From: an uncultured Chitinophagaceae bacterium
GTDB taxonomy: Bacteria; Bacteroidota; Bacteroidia; Chitinophagales; Chitinophagaceae
Assembly (NCBI GenBank): GCA_934502905.1
Contig: CAKSVK010000207.1
Location: 1-5,406, forward strand
Length of the DNA stretch: 5,406 nucleotides
Direction of reading: 5' to 3'
In this document: one piece after another, positions 1 through 5,406 of the stretch
Layout of the letters: every line of letters begins with the position of its first letter
How positions within the stretch are numbered: the first letter of the stretch is position 1
Notes under the pieces: model-generated
Databases searched by the model: none
Seen by the model: the letters and a program-made list of their open reading frames with translations, nothing else
What the model was told of the DNA's origin: nothing
Position numbers and translations under genes: made by a program

Positions 1-437
1 GTAGTGAACCCATACCAATTACCTCCTTCTCTGAATATGTGAAGGTCAATTGGCTGGCTCATGCTACCACCAATATTACCCCAGTTGGTAGCTGTTGGAG
101 TCGGATTTGCAGGATTGGTTCCCAAATCTATTTTAATTATTCTCGGGGTACTTCCGCTTGGAACATATCCTCCAACAATTATCACATAAAATCTTCCATT
201 GTCTTCCACTACCTGAATACCTCCTGTACCATAGGCAGGGGGGATAATTCCCCCAAAATTTCCTAAGTTTTCAGCGGTAGGTGTATTCAACAGGCTATTT
301 CCAAAATTCAGTCGTATCAAAGCACTGGGCTGATGATTATTTATAAAACCATAATAAGTCCCGTTATAATAAATGTAATCCATAAATACAGGCTGGCTCA
401 ATGTATTCCCTACATTCCCAAGATTTACTCCGGTAGG
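1..437 (-). repeat. Three degenerate protein repeats, beta-propeller-like, inside the secreted protein
   Basis: Units open with PTGVNLGNVG (residue 65), PTAENLGNFG (117) and PTATNWGNIG (178), a spacing of 52 and 61 residues. Each then has an aromatic strand motif: YYNGTYYGFI (87-96), EDNGRFYVII (142-151) and REGGNWYGFT (200-209). The first two units also share a third element, ALIRLNFGNSLLNT (103-116) and RIIKIDLGTNPANPT (163-177). The third unit is cut by the window edge. Repeat length and strand pattern suit propeller blades, but the fold is inferred from pattern only. Confidence 0.6.
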
Positions 438-629
438 AACCGTTTCATTAACATTGGCTACACAAAAATTCCAGTAATAGCTTGTTGCTCCAACACTGGT
501 ATTGGTAATATTGATATTTTGCGAAATACAAACTGTATCTGGAACTATAAATCTAGCAGTTTGGCAAATAACAGAATCAGGAACCAGTAAAGAGAGTAAA
601 TAGATAAGAGTTCGCAGAGCTTTTCTCAT
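1..629 (-). CDS. Secreted repeat protein with signal peptide, N-terminal part (runs off left edge)
   Basis: An open reading frame begins with ATG at 627-629 and stays open to the window edge: 209 complete codons with the C-terminus missing. Residues 1-23 look like a signal peptide: basic MRKALR, a hydrophobic stretch TLIYLLSLLV, then a cleavage region ending VICQ, the -Q ending being frequent in Bacteroidota. Residues 31-56 (DTVCISQ...NTSVGATSYYWNFC) resemble the start of a PKD-like Ig fold, with C34 and C56 as a possible disulfide. Residues 65-209 hold three degenerate repeats, each opening with PT-x-x-N-[LW]-G-N-x-G. I recall similar N-termini in Bacteroidota proteins ending in a gliding-motility-associated (type IX secretion type B) sorting domain; that end would lie outside the window, so export to the surface or medium is inference. 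Function is unknown. The gene is divergent from the sugar operon and not obviously related to it. Confidence 0.85.
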   Translation of the reverse strand, partial: MRKALRTLIYLLSLLVPDSVICQTARFIVPDTVCISQNINITNTSVGATSYYWNFCVANVNETVPTGVNLGNVGNTLSQPVFMDYIYYNGTYYGFINNHQPSALIRLNFGNSLLNTPTAENLGNFGGIIPPAYGTGGIQVVEDNGRFYVIIVGGYVPSGSTPRIIKIDLGTNPANPTPTATNWGNIGGSMSQPIDLHIFREGGNWYGFT

Positions 630-667
630 AAGGTTAAATTGTCATATAAGGGTTTGCAGATTAACCC

Positions 668-675
668 CAAAATTA
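668..675 (-). promoter_or_regulatory. Bacteroidota-type -7 box for the secreted protein gene
   Basis: Read on the minus strand the site is TAATTTTG, an exact match to the TAnnTTTG -7 consensus of the Bacteroidota primary sigma factor. It would start transcription near 660-663, giving a leader of about 30 nt before the ATG at 629. No good TTG-type -33 element is visible at the expected distance. The leader start can form a weak 5-bp hairpin (650-654 with 663-667). Confidence 0.45.
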
Positions 676-710
676 ACTGAAAGAATACATTTACGATTAT
701 TTTTGGACGC

Positions 711-741
711 TTTTAAACCTTCCTATTTTATTAAAACCTTC
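711..741. repeat. Near-direct repeat pair, about 20 bp apart
   Basis: TTTTAAACCTTC at 711-722 is nearly repeated as TTAAAACCTTC at 731-741. The 19-20 bp spacing is about two helical turns, which would suit two copies of a regulator on one DNA face. In AT-rich sequence this may also be chance. Confidence 0.25.
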
Positions 742-847
742 TAGTTATTCATCAAATAACGTTTCCGGAAGTCTTACCATTTTACGGGGGAAATTAATTT
801 TTATTTTTCTTCAACCGGTAGAAAAGCAGAAAGCGTGCATCTTTACA

Positions 848-880
848 ATCGATTCCTATTGGTACCGGACTGGAATCGAT
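848..880. repeat. Perfect 9-bp inverted repeat with 15-nt spacer
   Basis: ATCGATTCC at 848-856 is the exact reverse complement of GGAATCGAT at 872-880. The spacer contains the palindrome GGTACC (861-866). The arms do not extend further in either direction. No T-tract follows on either strand, so this does not look like an intrinsic terminator. It lies about 170 bp before the operon start and about 220 bp before the divergent gene. Use as an operator, or as an RNA hairpin if transcribed, is inference. Confidence 0.45.
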
Positions 881-888
881 ATCACGAA

Positions 889-906
889 GAAGCAACAACC
901 TGCTTC
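889..906. repeat. Small 6-bp inverted repeat
   Basis: GAAGCA at 889-894 pairs perfectly with TGCTTC at 901-906 across a 6-nt spacer. It lies only 8 bp beyond the 9-bp inverted repeat. On its own it is short enough to be chance. Confidence 0.25.
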
Positions 907-921
907 ATTACCTCTTCTGGA

Positions 922-933
922 GTATTGTAATAC
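922..933. repeat. 12-bp near-palindrome GTATT-GT-AATAC
   Basis: GTATT at 922-926 and AATAC at 929-933 are perfect inverted arms around a 2-nt centre. The compact size resembles a dimeric repressor site more than an RNA hairpin. It lies about 90 bp upstream of the candidate operon -7 box. No known regulator motif is recognised. Confidence 0.25.
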
Positions 934-1024
934 ATTTTAAAAATAATTTGATTGATTACACTATTTTCTGCCTCAAGTTACTTATATAATACGTTTCTTT
1001 ATTATCTGAATACCCGAAATAAAT

Positions 1025-1032
1025 TAGCTTTG
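1025..1032 (+). promoter_or_regulatory. Bacteroidota-type -7 box for the CDP-sugar operon
   Basis: TAGCTTTG exactly matches the TAnnTTTG -7 consensus. Transcription would begin near 1038-1040, leaving a leader of only about 10-12 nt before the ATG at 1050 and no room for a Shine-Dalgarno site. The -33 element is degenerate (TTTA at 998-1001 or TCTG at 1005-1008). A weaker alternative box, TACGTTTC at 990-997 (one mismatch), would give a leader of about 45 nt. Confidence 0.45.
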
Positions 1033-1049
1033 TATATTCACGTATATAT

Positions 1050-1826
1050 ATGAAAGTAGTAATATTTGCAGGCGGCCTAGGTACCAGGTTGGCAGAAGAA
1101 ACAGATACCCGCCCGAAGCCCATGGTAGAAATCGGTGGAAAACCTATACTATGGCATATCATGAAAATATACAGTCATTATGGGTTTGACGATTTTATAA
1201 TTTGCCTGGGATATAAAGGATATGTCATCAAGGAGTATTTCATGAATTACTTCCTGCACAATGCAGATATCACCATTGATCTGGGAAATAATTCTATGGA
1301 GGTATTGGGAAGCAAGAGTGAATCTTTCAAAGTAACCCTGCTGGATACGGGTTTATATACAAAAACGGCGGGTCGCCTGAAACAGGTAAAGAAGTATATC
1401 GGGGAGGAAGATTTTATGTTGACCTATGGAGACGGCGTTGCAGATATAGATATCAGGTCGCTGCTGGAATTTCACCGTTTGCATAAGAAGATAGCAACGG
1501 TTACCGCAGTACAATTAGATGCGCGTTTTGGTGGAATGGAACTGGATGAAAGCGGAGAGGTGATTTCTTTCCGGGAGAAAGCTAAAGATGAAGGGAAGTG
1601 GATCAACGCGGGCTTTTTTGTTTTAAGTCCTGCTGTTTTTAAGTACCTGGATCATGATGTAAGTAATGTAATGTGGGAAGATGCACCTCTGGAACAGTTG
1701 ACCCGGGATGATGAGCTGGTGGCATACAGGCATCATGGTTTCTGGAAGTGTATGGACGCCTTAAGAGATAAGATAGAACTGGAAGAGCTGTGGCAGAACA
1801 ACAAAGCCAAATGGAAATTATGGTAA
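1050..1826 (+). CDS. rfbF: Glucose-1-phosphate cytidylyltransferase
   Basis: This cytoplasmic enzyme joins CTP and glucose-1-phosphate to give CDP-glucose and pyrophosphate, the entry step to CDP-linked 6-deoxy sugars. The 258 residues match the usual family length of about 257. The nucleotidyltransferase signature GGLGTRL is at 8-14, followed by RPKPMVEIGGKP at 21-32, with K23 as the expected substrate-binding lysine. YGDGVAD at 126-132 carries the metal-binding D128. The sugar-binding REK is at 175-177, then KWINAGFF at 183-190 and GFWKCMDALRDK at 230-241, where D236 is a likely second metal ligand. Two small departures from the family as I recall it are Ala after REK, where Pro is common, and MDA in place of MDT. 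The start follows an AT-rich leader without a Shine-Dalgarno site. It is the first gene of the operon, and its stop overlaps rfbG. Confidence 0.95.
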   Translation: MKVVIFAGGLGTRLAEETDTRPKPMVEIGGKPILWHIMKIYSHYGFDDFIICLGYKGYVIKEYFMNYFLHNADITIDLGNNSMEVLGSKSESFKVTLLDTGLYTKTAGRLKQVKKYIGEEDFMLTYGDGVADIDIRSLLEFHRLHKKIATVTAVQLDARFGGMELDESGEVISFREKAKDEGKWINAGFFVLSPAVFKYLDHDVSNVMWEDAPLEQLTRDDELVAYRHHGFWKCMDALRDKIELEELWQNNKAKWKLW

Positions 1827-2896
1827 ATGCAGGGACGCTTAAAGAGTTTTACAAGGGTAAAAAAGTCTTGGTAACAGGTCATACGGGATTTAAAGGCTCC
1901 TGGCTGACCTTATTGCTGGAGCAGTGGGATGCATCTGTTACGGGTTATGCGCTCGCACCCCGGTATGAGAATAGCTTATTTGAATTAATACGTGACGGCT
2001 TTTCCGGCAGCAGTATTTTGGGAGATGTCAGGGATAAAGCGCATTTGAAAGATGTGGTGCTTCAATCAGCACCGGACTTTATTTTTCACCTGGCTGCTCA
2101 ACCGCTTGTCAGAAGATCCTATCAGATGCCGGCAGAAACATTCGATATCAATGTCAGTGGTACGGCAAACCTGCTTGAGATCGTAAATGATTTGCCGAAA
2201 CCTTGTATCATAATCGTAATTACTACGGATAAGGTCTACGAAAATAAAGAAGCAAATATTTTATATAAGGAGACGGACAGGCTTGGAGGCTACGATCCTT
2301 ATAGTGCCAGCAAGGCCTGTGCAGAGTTAGTGGTAAGCTCCTTTCGGAACAGTTTTTTCAACCCGGAAGCCTTTTCAGTTCACGGGAAGGTTATCGGCAG
2401 TGTGAGGGCGGGTAATGTGATAGGAGGGGGGGACTGGAGCGAGGATCGCATCATACCGGATATTGTTCGTTCCCTTGAAAAAGATATTCCTGTTCCGATC
2501 CGTAACCCGGCTGCTGTTCGTCCGTGGCAGCATGTTCTGGAGCCACTTTGGGGTTATCTTCTTTTAGGATATCATCTTTCGTTAGATCCCCTGAAATTTG
2601 AAGGTGCTTATAATTTCGGACCGTTGCCTGAGGGGCATATGCCGGTGCGGGATCTCATCGAAAATTGTATCCGGATTTGGGGAGGGGGAAGCTGGATAGA
2701 TCAATCGTCTGCATCTGATCCGCATGAAGCAGGGTTGCTGCAACTGGATATTTCAAAGGCTATGCAACAACTGGGATGGCGTCCAAAGCTATCTCTGGAT
2801 GAAAATATAAAATGGACCATTGATTGGTACAAGCAACCGGTTGGTGAAAGATTGAATTTTACTTTAGAACAACTGAAACAATACCAATCGTTATGA
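1820..2896 (+). CDS. rfbG: CDP-glucose 4,6-dehydratase
   Basis: This NAD-dependent short-chain dehydrogenase-type enzyme converts CDP-glucose to CDP-4-dehydro-6-deoxy-D-glucose. The start chosen at 1820 gives 358 residues and overlaps the rfbF stop in ATGGTAA. In-frame ATGs at 1790 and 1811 would add 10 or 3 residues but reach further into rfbF and do not look like the family N-terminus. Numbering from 1820, the Rossmann motif GHTGFKG is at 20-26, FHLAAQPLVRRSY at 89-101, and the catalytic TTDKVY at 135-140. The Asp-Lys pair (D137, K138) is typical of CDP-glucose dehydratases, whereas dTDP-glucose dehydratases carry Asp-Glu. The YxxxK pair is Y161 and K165. AGNVIGGGDWSEDRIIPD (197-214) and RPWQHVLEPL (234-243) are further family hallmarks. 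Its place directly after rfbF confirms CDP-glucose as substrate. The last 4 bp overlap the next gene. Confidence 0.95.
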   Translation: MVNAGTLKEFYKGKKVLVTGHTGFKGSWLTLLLEQWDASVTGYALAPRYENSLFELIRDGFSGSSILGDVRDKAHLKDVVLQSAPDFIFHLAAQPLVRRSYQMPAETFDINVSGTANLLEIVNDLPKPCIIIVITTDKVYENKEANILYKETDRLGGYDPYSASKACAELVVSSFRNSFFNPEAFSVHGKVIGSVRAGNVIGGGDWSEDRIIPDIVRSLEKDIPVPIRNPAAVRPWQHVLEPLWGYLLLGYHLSLDPLKFEGAYNFGPLPEGHMPVRDLIENCIRIWGGGSWIDQSSASDPHEAGLLQLDISKAMQQLGWRPKLSLDENIKWTIDWYKQPVGERLNFTLEQLKQYQSL

Positions 2897-3441
2897 TTTT
2901 TACACCCGGTCCTTTACAGGGAAATTACGTTGTTTCTTTAGAGATCTTTTCTGATGATCGTGGCTGGTTCGGCCGGTATTTTTCCAGGGAGGATTTTGCG
3001 GGGATCGGGCACTCGAAAGAATGGGTGCAGATGAATCATTCTTTCACCTCAAAAAAGGGTACGATCCGGGGAATGCATTTTCAGACGGGGCCTTATAAAG
3101 AAATAAAGCTGGTTCGTTGTGTTGCAGGGGCAGTATGGGATGTAGCGGTTGACTTACGGAAGGAATCTCCCACCTTCCTGCAGTGGTATGGGACAACATT
3201 ATCCGCTGAAAACAGGCAAATGATGTATATACCGGAAGGTTTTGCTCATGGGTTTCAAACGCTGGAAGACAATTGTGAATTATTGTATCATCATACCGCC
3301 AGTTATGCCCGGGAGTTTGAAGGTGGAATAAGGTACAATGATCCGGCAGTAAACATACAATGGCCGGTTGCATTAACTTTTATATCGGAAAGGGATCTTT
3401 CTCATCCATTGATTGACGCAAACTTTAACGGAATTCAATAA
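2893..3441 (+). CDS. RmlC-family sugar 3,5-epimerase (cupin), acting on a CDP-4-keto-6-deoxy sugar
   Basis: This 182-residue protein belongs to the dTDP-4-dehydrorhamnose 3,5-epimerase family, usually about 180 residues. The start ATG overlaps the rfbG stop (ATGA). Family signatures in order are RGWFGRYF (23-30), NHSFTSKKGTIRGMHFQ (48-64), KLVRC (72-76), WDVAVDLR (82-89), IPEGFAHGFQTLED (113-126) and GGIRYNDP (144-151). The RmlC active-site residues line up with the same spacing: H62 as base, K72, Y132 and Y138, with D168 near the expected partner Asp. This suggests an active enzyme able to act at both C3 and C5, though some family members epimerise only one position. RGMHF replaces the common RGLHY. 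Because rfbF and rfbG surround it, and no dTDP-glucose genes are visible, the substrate is inferred to be CDP-4-dehydro-6-deoxyglucose rather than the dTDP form. Confidence 0.88.
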   Translation: MIFTPGPLQGNYVVSLEIFSDDRGWFGRYFSREDFAGIGHSKEWVQMNHSFTSKKGTIRGMHFQTGPYKEIKLVRCVAGAVWDVAVDLRKESPTFLQWYGTTLSAENRQMMYIPEGFAHGFQTLEDNCELLYHHTASYAREFEGGIRYNDPAVNIQWPVALTFISERDLSHPLIDANFNGIQ

Positions 3442-3442
3442 T

Positions 3443-4666
3443 ATGAAATGCAGGTTTTGTAAAGCTGAACTTCAACATGTTTTTATAGATCTTATCAATG
3501 CTCCTGCCTCCAATTCTTTTCTCACTGAGAAACAGTTGAATGAGCCGGAGGTATACTATCCTCTTAGAGTATATACATGCCATCAATGCTTTCTGGTGCA
3601 AATAGATGAATATAAAAAGTCAGATGCCATTTTTGATAGCGGGTATGTATATTTTTCGTCCTACTCTACCAGTTGGCTGGCGCATGCCAAAGCGTATACC
3701 GAAAAAATGGTGGAACGGTTCGGACTGAACAGCCATTCGAAAGTAGTGGAAATAGCATCGAACGACGGTTATCTGTTGCAATATTTCAAAGATCGCTCTA
3801 TTCCTGTTTTGGGTATAGAACCAACTGGTAATACTGCCAGCGTGGCAAGAGAAAAGGGGATTGAAACGGTTGTAGACTTTTTTGGTGTTCGCCTTGCCAA
3901 TAGGCTTGCTCAGCATAATAAAGCAGATTTGTTACTGGGGAATAACGTGCTGGCACATGTACCGGATATTGTAGATTTTGTAGGCGGAATGAAGATATTA
4001 CTGGCTCCGGAGGGCGTGATTACTATGGAGTTTCCACACCTGATGCAGTTGATTGATAATAACCAGTTCGATACTATTTATCATGAGCATTTTTCTTATC
4101 TGTCTTTTTATACAGTTAAGCAGGTCTTTGAAAGTGCAGGCTTAACAATATTCGATGTAGAAGAGCTGCTAACACACGGAGGTTCCTTACGCATATATGC
4201 CAGGCATCAGCACAATGAAAAGCTGAGGGTTACAGAAAATGTAACTTCCCTGCTTCAAAAAGAAATTGCAAGAGGAATCCAGACAATGGCATATTATGCC
4301 GGATTCCAGGAAAAAGCAATGCATACAAAGCTGCAGTTGTTGCAGTTTTTGCTGGAGCAAAAAAAACAGGGCAAAATTGTTGCCGCTTATGGCGCTGCGG
4401 CAAAGGGTAATACATTGCTTAATTATTGCGGCATAAAAAATGACCTTATAGATTTTGTTGTAGACGCCAATCCACATAAACAGAATAAGTGGCTACCGGG
4501 CAGCCATATTCCGGTAACGGATGAAAGTCATTTGAAAAAGATCAAGCCGGATATTGTGCTGATACTTCCCTGGAATTTGAAGAAAGAAATCATGTCTCAA
4601 TTGTCATATATAAAAGATTGGGGTGGACGTTTTGCGGTACCTATTCCCGGTTTGCAAATAATTTGA
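3443..4666 (+). CDS. Zinc-binding SAM-dependent sugar C-methyltransferase (TylC3/NovU-like)
   Basis: This 407-residue protein has the three-part layout of deoxysugar C-methyltransferases. An N-terminal zinc domain carries C3-x2-C6 and C46-x2-C49. A class I SAM-binding domain has VVEIASNDGYLL (101-112) as motif I and LLLGNNVLAHVPD (163-175). A C-terminal Rossmann-like domain has AAYGAAAKGNTLL from about residue 313. The stretch YHEHFSY (213-219) matches the active-site Tyr/Glu/His region of TylC3, with H216 as likely base. Characterised relatives methylate C3 of 4-keto sugar nucleotides via an enolate; here the substrate would be CDP-linked. The start at 3443 is one base after the epimerase stop and gives the usual N-terminus MKCRFC; an in-frame ATG at 3413 would add 10 residues inside the upstream gene. 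A weak CGGAA lies about 10 bases before the ATG. The methylated position is inferred from homology. Confidence 0.88.
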   Translation: MKCRFCKAELQHVFIDLINAPASNSFLTEKQLNEPEVYYPLRVYTCHQCFLVQIDEYKKSDAIFDSGYVYFSSYSTSWLAHAKAYTEKMVERFGLNSHSKVVEIASNDGYLLQYFKDRSIPVLGIEPTGNTASVAREKGIETVVDFFGVRLANRLAQHNKADLLLGNNVLAHVPDIVDFVGGMKILLAPEGVITMEFPHLMQLIDNNQFDTIYHEHFSYLSFYTVKQVFESAGLTIFDVEELLTHGGSLRIYARHQHNEKLRVTENVTSLLQKEIARGIQTMAYYAGFQEKAMHTKLQLLQFLLEQKKQGKIVAAYGAAAKGNTLLNYCGIKNDLIDFVVDANPHKQNKWLPGSHIPVTDESHLKKIKPDIVLILPWNLKKEIMSQLSYIKDWGGRFAVPIPGLQII

Positions 4667-5406
4667 TGAGCATGAAGAAAGTACTGGTTACAGGCGCAAC
4701 GGGTTTTGTAGGCAGGTATGTGGTGAAAGAGTTGTTATCGCGTGGCTATGAGATCATTGCAACTTCTGCAAATCATGACAACGCCCGGTTGATGGAATGG
4801 TATCAATCAGTGCGTTATATCCCGTTAGACTTTTCTGAGTTAAATGAAAAGACTAATTATTATTTGTTTTTTGAAGCTCCCGATCTTTTAATCCATTTGG
4901 CTTGGGAGGGATTACCCGATTATAAGGCAGATTTTCACATTACCCGTAACTTACCCCGGCATAAGCTGTTCCTGCAAAATATGCTTGAAAACGGGCTTGG
5001 GAACTTGACCATTTCCGGTACCTGCCTGGAATATGGATTGAAAGAAGGAAAGCTTTCGGAAGAGATGTCCGAAGAGCCGGTTGTTCCATATGCAAGGGCG
5101 AAAAATGAGCTCAGGGTGTTTGTGAATTCGCTTTGGAAAACTTCTGTTCCTGATTTTAAATGGATGAGGCTTTTTTATATGTATGGAAAGGGGCAAAATC
5201 CAAAATCGTTACTTTCGCAATTGCAAAAGGCAATTGACAATAATGAGAAGATTTTTAATATGAGTGGAGGTGAGCAAACCCGGGATTTTTTGCCGGTGGA
5301 AAAAGTTGCTGAATATATTGTGGCAACAGCTTTGCAGGATGAGGTGACAGGTATTATTAATTGTTGTAGCGGGGTGCCGATAACAATAAAGGAGCTAGTG
5401 GAGGAC
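4666..5406 (+). CDS. NAD(P)-dependent sugar epimerase/dehydratase, probable 4-keto reductase (runs off right edge)
   Basis: This extended short-chain dehydrogenase is cut by the window after 247 codons; relatives are about 300 residues, so roughly 50 are missing. The start ATG at 4666 shares one base with the methyltransferase stop (TGATG); a second in-frame ATG lies at 4672. The N-terminal dinucleotide-binding motif is TGATGFVG (9-16). LLIHLAWEGLPDYK (74-87) and SGTCLEYG (117-124) follow. The catalytic YxxxK is Y142 and K146, with the Ser/Thr at SGT (117-119). LFYMYGKGQNP (169-179), SGGEQTRDFLPVEKVAEYI (200-218) and INCCSG (231-236) are typical of the sugar-nucleotide subgroup that includes CDP-abequose synthase-like and deoxytalose-forming reductases. 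As the last visible step it most likely reduces the C4 keto group of the C-methylated CDP sugar, fixing the C4 configuration. C4 epimerase activity cannot be excluded. There is no frameshift. Confidence 0.85.
   Translation, partial: MSMKKVLVTGATGFVGRYVVKELLSRGYEIIATSANHDNARLMEWYQSVRYIPLDFSELNEKTNYYLFFEAPDLLIHLAWEGLPDYKADFHITRNLPRHKLFLQNMLENGLGNLTISGTCLEYGLKEGKLSEEMSEEPVVPYARAKNELRVFVNSLWKTSVPDFKWMRLFYMYGKGQNPKSLLSQLQKAIDNNEKIFNMSGGEQTRDFLPVEKVAEYIVATALQDEVTGIINCCSGVPITIKELVED

Larger units (their letters stand above)
630..1049. other. Divergent intergenic region, non-coding
   Basis: This 420-bp AT-rich stretch separates the divergent secreted-protein gene from the sugar operon. It holds a candidate promoter for each direction, a perfect 9-bp inverted repeat, two smaller inverted repeats and a pair of near-direct repeats, listed separately. 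Some stretches are open in one frame without a credible start or recognisable product. No tRNA, riboswitch or terminator with a T-tract was seen. Confidence 0.7.

Noticed and set aside
39..590. Plus-strand open frames at 39-266 and 333-590
   Set aside because: They lie opposite the secreted-protein gene, which has a signal peptide and internal repeats. Their translations show no motif or domain-like composition.
650..668. Short hairpin GGGTT/AACCC in the leader of the minus-strand gene
   Set aside because: The stem is only 5 bp with an 8-nt loop and no T-tract, too weak to call a terminator or riboswitch.
768..930. Plus-strand stretch of about 54 codons open to TAA at 928-930
   Set aside because: It has no ATG and only weak alternative starts, and no recognisable motif. 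An open run of this length is expected by chance in six frames of AT-rich DNA.
882..935. Minus-strand 17-codon reading frame MYYNTPEEVMKQVVASS
   Set aside because: The residue composition looks protein-like, but it is very short, has no promoter or ribosome-binding site of its own and overlaps the inverted repeats. A small peptide or gene remnant cannot be supported.
956..1162. Minus-strand 68-codon open frame across the rfbF start
   Set aside because: It is antisense to the conserved N-terminus of rfbF and the operon promoter, with no protein-like features.
1790..1822. Upstream starts for rfbG at 1790 and 1811
   Set aside because: They would extend the overlap with rfbF to 37 or 16 bp and add residues not typical of the family. 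The ATG at 1820 gives a normal stop-start overlap.
3044..5196. Minus-strand open frames at 3044-3373, 3620-3916, 4187-4477, 4230-4415 and 4951-5196
   Set aside because: All are shadows of the strongly supported plus-strand sugar genes.

Overview
The window is ordinary chromosomal DNA from a member of the Bacteroidota, probably a Chitinophagaceae-type bacterium. That assignment is inferred from moderate to low GC, from starts that lack a clear Shine-Dalgarno sequence, from TAnnTTTG-type -7 promoter boxes upstream of both divergent transcription units, and from a secreted repeat protein of the kind common in gliding Bacteroidota. No RNA gene, insertion sequence, CRISPR array or phage feature was seen.

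Layout. Positions 1-629 (minus strand) hold the N-terminal 209 codons of a secreted protein that runs off the left edge. It has a signal peptide, a short PKD-like stretch and three degenerate repeats that look like beta-propeller blades. Positions 630-1049 are a 420-bp divergent intergenic region with one good -7 box for each direction, a perfect 9-bp inverted repeat and some weaker repeats. From 1050 to the right edge, five plus-strand genes lie head to tail with no usable gaps: junctions of 7-bp overlap, 4-bp overlap, 1-bp gap and 1-bp overlap. They are glucose-1-phosphate cytidylyltransferase (rfbF), CDP-glucose 4,6-dehydratase (rfbG), an RmlC-family 3,5-epimerase, a zinc-binding sugar C-methyltransferase of the TylC3/NovU type, and an NAD(P)-dependent sugar reductase/epimerase cut off by the right edge after 247 codons.

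How the genes work together. RfbF activates glucose-1-phosphate with CTP. RfbG converts CDP-glucose to CDP-4-dehydro-6-deoxyglucose. The cupin epimerase can invert C3 and/or C5. The methyltransferase can add a methyl group from S-adenosylmethionine next to the 4-keto group, by homology at C3. The last enzyme would reduce the 4-keto group. The inferred product is a CDP-activated 6-deoxy-C-methyl-hexose for a surface glycan. The genes for 3-deoxygenation in the CDP-3,6-dideoxyhexose pathway are not in the window, so the sugar probably keeps its 3-oxygen. The enzyme families are known. The exact sugar is not, and that is the most interesting open point here.
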